64,000 bases of DNA from Rhodamnia argentea (GCF_020921035.1 NC_063152.1:7764001-7828000); one strand, 5' to 3'. Numbered from the stretch's first letter, positions 12,728 through 24,500 are shown. Notes: generated from the letters alone by a model not told the origin. Translations and numbers: made by a program.

Positions 12728-13157
12728 TTAATATTTATTTATCTTTTAATTTACTAAATCAAATTAAGCCCCATTTGTTCAATAACTAAATCAAATTAGA
12801 TCAATATATATATGAGTAATTTATACATAATTTATCAAATTACAATATGGATGAAATCAACTATAAAAATATTCAAGATGTGTGTTTAAGAACAAAAGTG
12901 TTCCCAATTATTTCTAAAAATGTTTTAAATGTATTTTTAAAAAATGTTTCGAGAACAGAGAAATAAGTTTTTTTTTGTTTCTTGTTTTTGCTTCAATAGT
13001 AGTTCTATTTTTCAAAAGTGTTCCTGGGAACACTTTGAAAATACTTTGTTACCATACGTATTTCTGTACTCAAAGTGTTTCAAAAACACTTTGCAAACAT
13101 TTTTTTACCATACGCGTGATTAGAAATACTTTTTGTAGAGCGTTACCATACGCAGAT

Positions 13158-14145
13158 TAAAAATCCTAAATTTGTATTATTGTGACACATTTTCTCTTTC
13201 TATGATAGGGTTCCGTTAAAAATGGCCATTAAAAATCCGACGTGGCGCCACACTAGTGCCGCATCAACAAAAGATTAACAATTAAAAACTAAAATAGAAG
13301 AAAAAAATCTAAACATCTTCAACCTTGCGATCAGTTGACCAAAGCTTCTCCGGTGCTCGTTGTCGCTATTCACTGCCTAAACCTCCCAGCAGCGTTGGTC
13401 GACCCTTGCTTGACCTCCCACCAAATCTGTCCACGGCGGCCGCTAGCTTCGTGGTTGGATCTGGCTGCGAAGTTCACAGCCGCCATGGCCACTCGAGCTT
13501 GAAGCTGGCATAAGGGTTTGTGAATTTCATCTGCTTTGCGAGGGAATGAGCAAGCCCGACACTTCGGCTCGTGTTGGCCCCGAGTCGCTGAGCGCCGCAG
13601 CCCCGAAGCTTCTAGCGCTCCAAGTCCTTGTACTGCAGGTAAAGGCTGTCCTTTAGCGGAAGTCCCTCCAGGCTATGCTTCTTCTCTTCGACCTTTCCCT
13701 GACGATGCACCTCTTGCCTATCCATGGCTCATCTTTTCCCAATCAACAAAATGAACAATAACATCTGTTCTTTTTTTTTTCCCTGAATCAGACCTCAAAG
13801 CTTGCTGCCGCCATGACCAGATCTATTAGATGTGGTGAAGCAAGGGACGATGAGCGCCATAGTGACTTTTCCTTTTTCTTCTTTTTAATGTTTTTCTGAT
13901 TTGCCACTTGCCTCGCGCCATATCAGTGCCATATTTGAGTCATGTTAGGTTTTTAACTGTCACTTTTAATAAAAGAGGGTAAATGTGTCACGAGATATAA
14001 ATTTAGGATTTTTAGTGTCACAAAAAAAAGTAGGATAAATATGTTGTAGTAGGCATAGTTTGAGACTTTTAATGTCACAAAAAAAATTTAGGGTATATAT
14101 ATCATAATGAGCAAAGTTTAGGGTTTTTTGTGATACTTTCCCTTA
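13158..14145. mobile_element. Foldback-like TIR element, copy A
   Basis: The right end is built from roughly 60-bp units with the pattern GGTAAATGTGTCAC, then ATTTAGGATTTTTAGTGTCAC and an A-run. A short reversed remnant of the same unit is at 13,158-13,195. The inner part holds GGCGCCA(C) motifs next to both arms and a GC-rich core (13,325-13,860) with small reading frames. The same architecture recurs at 34,390-35,370, 62,691-63,660 and, without a core, at 42,105-42,516. No transposase is visible, so it is nonautonomous. Confidence 0.6.
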
Positions 14146-14325
14146 AATTTATTAATTCCAAACAATGACTCGTATTAACAAACACTGAATTAATTTTTAT
14201 AGTGTAAATCCATTTTTAGGCTCTCTTTTATTATTTATTTGTTTGTATATTTGAATTAGGTTAGTTTGATTGTAATAAGTATAGAAATTATAATTTATAT
14301 AACATGTCCTAATATATCGAAATTC

Positions 14326-15044
14326 TCTATTTTTTTGAAAATGAAGTGTCGGTATGTCGTGCCGTGCCACGTGTCACATATTGATGTCGGTGCTACCTAG
14401 AAAAAATGTACAGCGTAAATACCAAATTAAAGCAATAATTTCAGAACTAAATAGCATGCATATGAAGAATTACAAGTACCATTAACTTTAAAACGTGAAG
14501 TCATGGCATTGCTTTCTGGTCATCAAACAATTTTGCGTCGAATCCAATAAGATGGTGATTTTTTTTAACGGATGTCAACTTTATTGCGTCAAGCTAATGA
14601 TCGACAGTTGTGTATATATTGATAGGTTGAACATGTTAGTGTCACGACAGTTAACGCGGTAAATATGCCTAGTACACCTATTAGAGTGGTAAATAGCTAT
14701 AGGTTGATATATTACATTCATGTCTGATTCCGTTTAGTTTAGATGCATTATAGGCAAAGTAGTCTAACGTCCGAGCTAGAGTTGATTAGCTTTAGAGAAC
14801 GGTGCAGTGTGCATTGTTACAAGTGACTATCGGAATAACCTTCTTTATATTGTAAGATAAAGTAAGTAATGCATTTGATTTTTAACCTCTCACTCAATTC
14901 TTGATACAAATCTTTTAACTAGAGTTCACTCGACATGTTGGGACACGTTATATATTAAATATATAATTACTATTTCTATGATTTTTTACAAAAACGAAGA
15001 ATAAATTTCCTGCATGAGGTACTCTTGTAATTTGAACTAGAGTC
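14326..15044. other. Spacer between duplication and CACTA element
   Basis: AT-rich unique sequence. I see no gene, no conserved reading frame and no clear repeat here. Confidence 0.6.
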
Positions 15045-15047
15045 TAG

Positions 15048-17093
15048 CACTACAAAAAAACAAGGATTTAGCCACTTATTTTGCCACGAAAAATTGACCA
15101 AAATTCGTCGATAAACCGATTTGCGACGAAAATTAGCGACGAAAAAATATTCGTCGCCAATTTGGCGTCGCAAAATTTAGCAACGAAAAAATAAAGTTCG
15201 TCGCTAATTAGCGACGAATTTTGCGACTACTATTTATCCGTGGCTAATTAGCGACGAATAAGTTTCGTCACAAATTAGCCACGAATTTTGCGACTAATTA
15301 CTCTCTGTGGCAAATTAGCGACGAAACTTATTCGTCGCTAATTAGCCACAAAAAAAAAGTCGTCACTAAATTTAGCGACGAATTTTCTGTTCGTTGCTAA
15401 ATTTAGTGACGAAAAAATAATTTTTCGTCACTAAATTTTGCGACGCCAGATTAGCCACGAATTTTTTTTCGTGGCAAAATTCATCGTAAAACCCAATTAG
15501 CGACAAATTTTATCGAATTTTTCGTGGCAAAATTTGCTATGAATTTTTATTCGTCGCAAATGTTTGTTGCAAAAAGCGCGTTTTTTTTTAGTGTTCCTTT
15601 TTATTCAATGGCATAGGGGGTGAGGGAGTCTTGGGTGGGTCGAGGGAGTCCCCAGGCTGAGGTGGATGGCGATGGGGCTAGCGAGCTGGACGATGGCGGA
15701 GGGGATGGGTCTCAGCTGGAGTAAGGAGCGTCGCGGGCAGAGGAGGAGCAGAGTAGGAGGGTAGTCGGGGTGCCGGGACAAGGAGAGGGAGAGAGACCTA
15801 GAGATGGAGATGGAGGTCGAGGGCTTGGGCTCGGGCTCGGGCTCGGGCTCGGGGCGGACGGCTAGAGGGACGGCTGCAAGCTGTGGGCGTCGCGGCCTGA
15901 GTTGTGGGGAACGGAGAGGCGGTGGGGTGGAGGTCGACGACGGCTACGCAGGGCTGGCGGGCGAGTGGTGACGGCCGCAACGGCGAGGTGACGATGAAGG
16001 CGGGTGGTGGTCAGCTCGAGGCTAGCGTCGGCTGGGGGGGCTGCCGAATGAAGAAGAAGAAGAAGAAGACAAAGAAGAAGATGATGAACAGGGGGGAAAG
16101 GGGTCTGTTCGCACCAAGAGGAGGAAGAGAGAAGGTGAGTGGGGGGAAGAGAGAGAAGGACAAAGAGAGAGAAGGTGAGTGGGGTTAGGTGGGGGAAATT
16201 GAATGCTGTGGAGAGCGGAATGATAGAAAGGGGGCAGGAGAGTTTATATAATGAGGTTAGGCGGGAAGAGAGAGTGGGAATCGCAAAATTTCAAAATCTC
16301 CCTGAAAAATTTAGCGACGAAACACATAATTTTGTCGCTAATTTTAAAAAAAAATTGCGACGAAAGATGAAATTCGTCGCAAAATTTGCGACAAATTCTC
16401 ATTTTGTCGCAAATTGCTGATATAAATTAAATAAAAAAGGAAAAAAAATAATTGGCGACGAAAAAATAATTTCTTCACTAATTTCCAGAATAAATTAAAT
16501 AAATTTGCGACGAAATGTATTACTTCGTTGCAAATTTAGCGACGAACACGGTTTTTTCGTCTCAAATTAAATAAATTGAACATTTTCTTTTTTTTATTTC
16601 CTTCATATTAGCGACGAATAATGCATTTCTTCGCTAAATTAGTGACGAAAATAATGAATCGTCGCTAATTTTAATATTTTCTTTGTTATTTTTATTCATA
16701 GTGCTAATTTTGCGACGAAAACAAAAGTTCGTCGCTAATTAGCGATGAACGTTTATTTTCGTCGCTAATTAGCGACAAATGTCGATTTTCGTCGCTAACT
16801 TTTAATAAAAGAATTTGTGACGAAAAAAGACGTTCGTCGCTAATTGGCAACGAAGCCCATTTTCGTCGCAAAGGAGATAGCGATGAATAATTATTTCATG
16901 GCCATCGTCGCAAATTAGCGACGAATTATTTTTCATTGCTATAGTTGTCACTAATGGGCGACGAATGTTTTCGTCGCTTATTTCGTCGCAAATAGTAATG
17001 AATATTCATTTTGTCACTATTTTCATCGGAAATTAGCGACGAATTTTTTCCGTGGCAAATTTTTCGTGGCTAAATTCGTATTTTTTTGTAGTG
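15048..17093. mobile_element. Nonautonomous CACTA (En/Spm-type) DNA transposon
   Basis: The element starts CACTACAAAAAAA and ends with the exact inverse (TTTTTTTGTAGTG). The terminal repeat extends imperfectly through ATTTAGCCAC for about 28 bp. It is flanked by the 3-bp target duplication TAG (15,045-15,047 and 17,094-17,096). Both subterminal zones (15,060-15,590 and 16,300-17,080) are packed with a motif around TTAGCGACGAA in both orientations, the usual place for transposase-binding repeats in this superfamily. The core (15,600-16,290) is GC-rich and unlike the ends. No TNP1/TNP2-like transposase frame exists, so movement would depend on an autonomous element elsewhere. Length is 2,046 bp. 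Copy B of the segmental duplication lacks it. Confidence 0.95.
15600..16290 (-). other. GC-rich, promoter-like core inside the CACTA element
   Basis: The base composition changes sharply to GC-rich. It contains a GGCTCG hexamer run (15,825-15,853) and an AAG run (16,049-16,084). On the minus strand a TATA-like TTATATAAA (16,238-16,246) is followed by pyrimidine-rich sequence resembling a plant 5'UTR, and a 60-codon frame (15,980-15,798) lies further downstream. This may be a captured host promoter/first-exon fragment, but I recognise no gene. Confidence 0.35.
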
Positions 17094-17316
17094 TAGACAT
17101 TTGACGGACTAGACAGAACACGTTCTCTCGCACGCTCGGCCAAGTGAGGTGAGCCCACCCCCCCGCACTAGCAATGTGCACTGCACGGTAACACTAGACA
17201 GAACACACACTCTTTCCTCTCTTCTCCCACCCTCCCCTTCATTTACTTTTTGTGAAAATCTCTGCCTCACCTCTATCTCCTTCCTATCTGTCTCGCGAAA
17301 GGGAACGACAACCACC

Positions 17317-17631
17317 ATGATTTTGGCTGCATCATCTCTCTTCCGACGCTCTCTCGCTCCGTCCTCTGGCTCTCTGCTCCGGCACAACCGAAGCCTGTTC
17401 TCTACTCCAGTGCTCACCGCGCGTCGTCGGCTCTCTCCCTCATCTGTCTCATGGCCCAAGATGCAGACAACTCCTCCATCTATCCCCCGATCTCCGCCCT
17501 CCGGATCTGCGCCATCCTTGCCCTCCTTCCTCGCCAACTTGCGTGCCCCCGGCGTGTTGCTTGTGTTGATCGTGTGTCGGAGCATGCCGAATGCATGTCC
17601 GTGCCCAACACCAACACAGCACCTCCCTTGA
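17317..17631 (+). pseudogene. Unidentified 5' gene fragment with mitochondrial-like presequence
   Basis: A pyrimidine-rich leader is followed by ACCACC-ATG at 17,317. The start MILAASSLFRRSLAPSS is rich in Arg, Ser, Leu and Ala with no acidic residue, like a mitochondrial targeting peptide. The frame then runs into Pro/Ser-rich sequence and ends at 17,631 without any domain I know. It starts about 220 bp from the CACTA element. It is probably the first exon of a relocated gene, or chance. An in-frame upstream ATG-like start at 17,149 would lie in the leader. The gene is not recognised. Confidence 0.3.
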
Positions 17632-17659
17632 CCGATCGGTGCTTCATGGCGTGCACCAA

Positions 17660-18436
17660 CCAAGTTGAATAACAATGTTAATATGCTTAGGTATAATTTG
17701 AGTTGGAAGCAAAACCACTCAAAGTTGGTTAACGTGGCATTTCTATGTCAATTGAAAATATACAAGAATCGGATGGTACGAAAAATTATCTTCAAAAGAA
17801 AATCTTTTTTTTAATCAGAAAATTAAAAAACTAGGGACGATTTACAATGATTTTTTTATGGAGGGCTAGCGAGGTAGATTTAGGGCAAGACCTACAATTG
17901 AGGTGTTTTTTTAAGATGCATCAGCGTGTTTCTTATCCGGGATGCATTGCAAGTCGTTGTCCATTTTTTATTATATATTTAGATATGCTAATTGTATTCA
18001 TTTACGAGCAAAAAAAAGGCCAATGTATGTAAAAATTTACATATCATCAAAAGTTATTTTAGTATGTTATCCATTATAAAGTATACTAATTTAATAGAGA
18101 GAAAAGCACATCGAAAGTCTTAAAAGTACAATTTAGATTGTTGAAGTCGAGATATCAAAAGTTTTACTTTTTTTATTTTTTTTTAACATTGCTTCTGCAT
18201 CGAAACTTGCTCACGTGTGCAGTGAAACTTCCACCAGGCAACGACTATAAACGCGTGGTTGACTTATGGGTACAAGATTCTCTTTGCCAACTGGTTCCCA
18301 TTATACAAACCAACCCACAGGGAGAGAGAATTGGCAGCAACGAGGCATTCCCTGTTTTCTGAGAGAGGCATTCTGGGATTTTTCCTCCTTCAGATTTGAA
18401 AGCGAAAATCAAGGCCAGAGTCTGAGCAAAGCCGAA
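17660..18436. other. Upstream region of TNL-B
   Basis: AT-rich sequence to about 18,200, then more balanced sequence leading to the TNL-B start. An in-frame extension to an ATG at 18,266 is possible. The ATG at 18,437 is preferred because it directly precedes a hydrophobic segment, and the upstream residues look like translated leader. I recognise no separate gene here. Confidence 0.5.
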
Positions 18437-19311
18437 ATGGTTCATCTCAGTTTTGGGCATTCTTTCGCCGAGCTCGTGGCACTGATCCTTCTCCCCGGGC
18501 TTGCTTTTTATCTTCTCAATAAGAAGAAAGCTAGTGCACGTAGAAATGAAGAAGATGCTGATACTGGCGCACCTGCTTCGATGACTACGCCGACAGAAGC
18601 TAATTCTGATGGATCTAGTTCGTTGCCGACAGAAACTAATGACGGTGCATCTACTTCGTCTCCGATGGAAACTAATAATGGTGGATCTAGTTCGCCTCCG
18701 ACGGCAACTAATTCCGGTGGATTTAGTTCATCTCCGACAGAAGCTAAATCTGGTGGATCTAGTTCGTCTCCGACAGGAATTAGTAACGGCGCATCAAGTT
18801 CATCTCCGACAGAAACTAACAACAGTGCATCTAGTTCGTTGACCGCGGCTACTGGAAACCGCTATGAGGTGTTCTTGAGCTTCAGAGGCAGAGATACTCG
18901 ATACGGCTTCACCGATCACCTCTACCACAGGCTCCTCGATGCCGGAATTGACACTTTCAGAGACGATGATGAGCTCTGTCAAGGCCAAGACATCAGACCA
19001 GTGCTTATGGAAGCCATCACGAACAGTAAAGTCCTGATCCCTATTTTCTCCGAGAGTTATGGTACAAGTGATTGGTGCCTGGATGAACTGGTTCAGATGA
19101 TGGAGCGCAAGAATAATAACGGGCAGATTGTGTTGCCTGTATTTTACAAAGTAAAACCATCTGACGTGGGCCATCAAAACGGGAGGTTTGGAGACGCATT
19201 TATTGAGCGTGAGGGGCGTTTGCTTAAGAGGGGTTTCGACCCAACGATTTTGGAGAATCGGAAGAAAGCACTCCTTGAAGTCAGCGCCTTGAGTGGACAC
19301 GAAGCTGATGG
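18437..19311 (+). CDS. TIR exon of TNL-B with signal anchor and Ser-rich repeat linker
   Basis: The frame is intact over 291 codons. Residues about 11-27 (AELVALILLPGLAFYLL) form one hydrophobic segment followed by NKKK, typical of a signal anchor. Residues 53-136 are seven 12-residue Ser/Thr/Asn/Gly repeats. The TIR domain follows from about 141 (YEVFLSFRGRDTR), with the region around DDELCQGQDI, then SESYGTSDWCLDEL holding the conserved Glu that family knowledge assigns to NADase catalysis. The exon ends in ALSGHEADG and a GTAAAA donor at 19,312. Plant TIR domains cleave NAD+ to make immune signals. This exon alone could yield a membrane-tethered TIR protein by reading into the intron (stop at 19,313-19,315). 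Start at 18,437 is favoured over 18,266. Confidence 0.82.
18593..18844 (+). repeat. 36-bp x 7 coding tandem repeat
   Basis: Seven direct 36-bp units encode variants of TETNNGGSSSSP. Periodicity is perfect, with no indels between units, and base differences keep the Ser, Gly and Asn pattern. Such low-complexity Ser/Thr repeats between a membrane segment and TIR would act as an extended linker. The number of units is likely to vary among alleles. Confidence 0.95.
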
Positions 19312-20423
19312 GTAAAATTTTCCATAAGTTATTCTCCTTTTTTCTTTGGAGAATCATAGATTTTGTTATCATGATCCCATTGGAAAAAAGATTTTTTGAA
19401 TAAACTTTTACTTTTACATCTAAAGATTTTGTAACATTGTGCCAAATTTTTTTTTTTTGGCTTGTTTATCCTCATCACACACTTTTCTAATTACGCATTT
19501 ATTCTAGATTAATAGTACAACTCATTGGTGATTTTTTTTATTTAAAGCTCATAACATCATATATCGTGCATGTTGATTGTCAAAGCGATAACTCTTTATC
19601 TTCCCAAGTTACATTCATTGAGTCACTAATATTGTCGATTGGTCGCTATTAAACTTATTTTTACGAAAGAAATGTTTCATTGGTGATATATGGTGATGGT
19701 TAATATATAAAAGGAGAAAACGGATTATTTTTTTTTATATGTTTGTTTAAATCATTTGCAATTCATTTTCCTATCTTCAACAAGTAATTTCTATCTCATG
19801 CACCTGCATTTATTGAAGCAATGTTCTTATTTTGGGTAAAAATTACTCTTTCTCCTTCCATATAAAACCGGTAATAGACACTTGCAATGAAAACTGATAA
19901 GAACAAAAATCTAGTACGATACTAAAATTCACAGCACGAGTAGAAACTTGCAAGCGTGTAGAAGTGAGCAAACAAGGATAAAGCCTCTCAACCGCAATTC
20001 GGGTAGTTCACAATATCGGACTACGAACAACTTTTCTAATTGGTATCGCAACACCCGAAATCATCTTGTATCAAAAGTTATAACTTGTTTTTGCTTATTC
20101 AAACGCTCTACAAATTTTCAAAGTCACGTCCACGTCATCCCTCTTATCTTTAAAAAACAAGAAGTTCAAAATTTGACTCAAATCCATAATAGATAGAGTA
20201 TTTAATATTCATAACGCATACCCTCAAGTTTCTTCCGGCTTAATAAATTGTTTTGGAGTAACAATGGGATTGGGCGCCCCATGTGAAGCGACCACCAATA
20301 TCCGGAGGTGTGACAAAAATGATTTTTAAAATTTTTGAATCAATCCGTAGATTTATTTATCATTGTGTTCTCATTTGATAAACAACATAAAATTATCGTT
20401 GCCACATAACCGAACTCTTATCA

Positions 20424-21533
20424 CATTTGACATGTATGAAGCACGCTTGGTGGATTCGATTGTCCGAAAAGTGTTGTGCGAGCTGAAGAAAAATTTTGAG
20501 TTGGTTCTTTCTAAGAATTTGGTCGGAATTGATCGTCATGTGAAGGAGGTCATGGAAGTTGTGGATAGTAAAAAATCTCATGCCACCCTATTTCTTGGCA
20601 TCCATGGAATGGGAGGCATTGGTAAGACTACTCTTGCTAAAGCCATCTACAACAAGCTTTCCAATCAATTCGAGCACCGTAGCTTCATTGCTGATATAAG
20701 GGAATCATGGAAGCGTAATGGCGGACATTACTTGCAGAATAAGTTAATCTATGATATATTGAAGCGCGAAAATGAAGTTCGTGATGAGAATGAAGGGACT
20801 AACTTTATTTCCTCCAAGTTTGAAGGTAAAAAGGTCCTCCTCCTTCTTGACGATGTGGATGATGTCGTTCAATTGAAGCATTTGGCTAGTGAGCGTGATT
20901 GGTTTTCTTCGGGAAGTATGATCATTATTACCACCAGAAACAAGAGGATTCTTCAAGAATTTGGGGTGGACTATGCCTATGACCATAAGGAAATGGATAA
21001 AGATCAATCTTTGATTCTATTTAGCAAACATGCATTCCGAAGGGACTCTCCTCCAAGGGAATTTGATTACCTCGCTCATGAAGTTGTATCCATCACCAAA
21101 GGGCTTCCCTTATCCCTTGAGGTTTTGGGCTCATTATTGTGCGGACAAAAGCTACCATTCTGGGGAGGTACAATAGACAAGTTAAAAAAAGTGCCTCATG
21201 AGGAAGTGCAAAAAAAGTTACGAATAAGTTATGAAGTATTAGAATATGAACAAAAGCAAATATTTTTGGATATTGCTTGTTTTTTCATTGGCACGACGGA
21301 AGAATCGCATCCTATATGTGGGATGCATGTTGCTTTTTCCCCGAGAAGGAAATTGAAGAATTGATATTCAAGTCATTGATAAAAATTGGGCATTATCATG
21401 AGTCGCAAATGCATGACCAACTCGAGAGATCTTGGTAGAGAAATAATTCGCGAAGAAAACCGATTGGAGCCTCGTAACCGTAGCAAGGTTATGGGACTCC
21501 GAGGAAGTCAAGAAAGTGCTAAAGAAAAATAAG
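20424..21533 (+). pseudogene. NB-ARC exon of TNL-B, frameshifted in ARC2
   Basis: Motifs in order: YEARLVDSIVRKVL linker, P-loop GMGGIGKTT, RNBS-A (FIADIRESW), kinase-2 LLLLDDVDD, RNBS-B (IIITTRNKRIL), GLPLSLEVLG, FLDIACFFIG. A single base is missing near 21,294 compared with copy A (GGCACGACGG versus GGCACCGATAG), so the frame ends at 21,364. Extra bases near 21,421 (CAACTCGAG) and 21,486 (AGCAAGG) add further shifts around the MHD region. The exon donor is at 21,534. A canonical AG acceptor that would join phase-correctly to the TIR exon is not visible; the base pair before the expected join reads AT where AG is needed (GACAT-G-TAT). Confidence 0.82.
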
Positions 21534-24500
21534 GTAACTGTTTCGTTTATTCTTCGTACTTAGTCCATGTCCTACTGCTAGAGTAATGTTGGTCCACCGC
21601 TTAGTGCTTGCTCTACTATTATTGCAACTTGAATGTTTCATTGACGAGATTAGAAAGTAGGGAGGTTGCTCTCTCCGAGTAAGTATTGTAGTGTTGATAT
21701 CATGAATTTCTACATTTGCTTCACTTACGTCTTTGACAAATGCAGTAAATAACTTGACTAATGATAAATCATAGAATCATAACTCAAGCGGAAAAAGAAA
21801 AAACAAGTTTAGGTCTTAATTAGCACAATTGAAATAGGTTTAAGACTTTTTTGGTAATTTTAGAATACTTTAATTGGATATAGTATTAATGGACATTGAA
21901 TCGTTGCACATAGGGAACAGGGAAAGATTGAGGCCATTGATCTAAGTGAAGGTAGCTCAAAAGGCTTCGGTGAAATAGTTGAGCGAGATGACAACATTTA
22001 CATAGGAGAACAATTCAAGACTTTGACAAGTCTAAGATTCCTTCACATGGAGAAAGGGGCACATCTCGGTGGAGATTTTAAGAACTCAATGGAGGAGTTA
22101 AAATGGCTTCGATGGCCAATATGGCCCATGAATTTTGCAATTGAAGAGGTACATTTTTCATGTAGTTACTTCAGTATTTTTGCACGAATCCATTTCACTC
22201 TTCATCCATAGTATCATAAAAAGAACACGACCTTTTGCATATGGGTCGAAAATAACAGTACCTTTCAAACTCATGTTTTCGTTCATGGGATAAAAGTGAC
22301 CTCGGTTGTCAATTTAAAAATTGACGAGTCTAAGATTTCTTCGGATGGAGCGAGCACATCTCACCGGCGATTTTAAGGACTCTATGCAGGTGTTAAGACT
22401 TCCACGGGAAGAATGTCCCGTGAATTTTGAAGCAAAAAATTTTCACGCAAATGAATTAGTTGTCTTGGATTTGTCAAGAAGCAAGATAAATGAGAGATGG
22501 CAAGGGTGGAGTTCTTTCGTGGTAAGAGCAAGTCTTTTTCTTCTTCTTCTTTTCCCTTTTATGTTTTTTTTTTTAAATTTTAATCATAATCACCCTTGAC
22601 AACCATTTCTTTTTACCGGATGGCAAAGAAGCTCAAATTTCTTGACCTTACAGATTGTCAATACTTGGAAAATACGGACTTCCTCTCGGCTTTTAAGAAT
22701 TTAGAGGTTTTGATCCTCAATTCTTGTTCGAGACCGCAGCAGGTCGACTCTTCAATTGGAGGCATGAAGGCCCTCCTTCGCTTGGAGTTGCGCCTGCGTG
22801 ACAGCCTCACGAAGCTTCCGGAAGAAATAGGTGAATTAAAGGCGCTGGAGCAACTCCTCCTAGAAAACACTCCAAAACTTTCTGCATTACCGGAAAGCAT
22901 AGGGTCTTTGGAGAATCTAGAAATTCTAAATATTGCACGCAGTGGTATAGAAGAATTACCCGACAATATTGGAAGGTCGAGAAATCTCCGAGAATTACAT
23001 GCTCGTAGATGCGAAAAATTGGGAGGAAAACTTCCAGAAAGCATAGGGTCTTTGCGGAATCTAGAAATTCTAGATATTTCTTTTAGTGGTATAGAAGAAT
23101 TACCCGATGGTATTGGGAGGCTGAGAAATCTTCGAGAATTACGTGCTGGTGGATGCCAAAAATTGGGAGGAAAACTTTCGGAAAGCATAGGGTCTTTGCA
23201 GAATCTAGAAGAGGTACATTTTTTCATATAGTTACTTCAGTATTTTTGCATGAATCCATTTCACTCTTCATCTATAGTATCATAAAAAGAAGCACAGCCT
23301 TTTGCATATGGGCTGAAAATAACATTACCTTTCAAACTCATGTTTTCGTTCATGGGATAAAAGTGACATCCGCCGTCAATTTTTCCTATTCTCGCTTTAA
23401 ATTGCTTGGCATCATCCTTGCCATTGCTAGGGGAGCTTGGCCTCGCCGCCGACCCTCGCGTCTCACTAGTCGCCAATCCCGTGACTAGCAAGAGGAAGAA
23501 GAAGAAGGGAAAAAGAGAGAGAAAAAAGAAAAATAATAATAAAAAAAAGAAAATTGATATAATAGCAATTATTACTATAAATTGCCACATTAGAGCCGGC
23601 CGGTCAAAGTTGACGACATTGACTGAATTGGCATAAACGTAAAAGGTTTAGGACTCGACTAGCAAAGAAAAAAATTTAGATTTGAACCGGCACGATTGCA
23701 GTAGGTTGAAGACTTTTTTGGTAATTTTAGATTACTTTAGTTGGATATAATATTAATGGAAATTGAATCGTTGCATATATGGAATGGGAAAGATTGATGC
23801 CGTTGATCCGAGTGAAGGCCACTCGGAAGGCTTTGGCAAAATAGCTGAGCCGGATGACAACTTCTACACGTAAAAACAATTAAAAAATTGACGAGTCTAA
23901 AATTTCTTCGGATGGAGCGGGCACATCTCACCGGCGATTTTGTGGACTCAATGCAGGAGTTAAGACGGCTTCCACGGGAAGAATGTCCCGTGAGTTTTCA
24001 CCCAACAGAATTAGTTGTACTGGATTTGTCGGGAAGCATGATAAATGAGAGATGGCAAGGGTGGAGTTCTCCCGTGGTAAGAGCAAGTCTTTTTCTTCTT
24101 CTTCTTTTCCCTTTTTATGTTTTTTTATTTTTATTTTAACCATAATCACCCTTGACAACCATTTCTTTTTACCGGATGGCAAAGAAGCTCAAATTTCTCG
24201 ACCTTGCGGATTGTCGATACGTGGAAAATACGGTCTTCCTCTCGCCTTTTAAGAATTTAGAGGTTTTGATCCTCACTGATTGTTCAAGCCTACAGCAAGT
24301 TGACTCTTCGATTGGAGACATGAAGGACCTCGTTCGCTTGGAGTTGAGGCGCTGTTGTAGCCTCACGAAGCTTCTAGAAGAAATAGGTAAATTAAAAAAA
24401 CTGGAGCAACTCCTCCTAGAAAGCACTCCAAAACTTTCTGCATTACCGTAAAGCATAGGATCGTTGCAGAATCTAGAAATTCTAAATATTTCTTGGAGTG

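Larger units (their letters stand above)
1..14325 (+). repeat. Segmental duplication, copy A
   Basis: This block matches 20,845-35,585 in the same order and orientation. Base 1 aligns with base 20,845, inside the NB-ARC kinase-2 region. The match ends near 14,325, where both copies share an AT-rich stretch and then diverge. Shared contents in order are TNL, APC4 exons, GNA1 and a foldback element. Differences seen by eye include a long TA microsatellite and about 330 extra bases (12,925-13,255) in A, an extra LRR module in B, and about 70 bases near 35,017-35,087 present only in B. The true left end of copy A lies outside the window. Confidence 0.93.

Noticed and set aside
13325-13754. Small Ser/Pro-rich frames in the foldback core, repeated at 34,481-34,883
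   Set aside because: Short, unrecognised and inside a nonautonomous element; similarity is explained by the segmental duplication.
15048-17093. Repeated TTAGCGACGAA motifs as a CRISPR-like array
   Set aside because: Irregular spacing, both orientations, plant context and CACTA termini explain them.
17109-17675. Minus-strand frame of 188 codons opposite the presequence fragment
   Set aside because: Its composition reflects the reverse of a pyrimidine-rich leader; no motif or splice context was seen.
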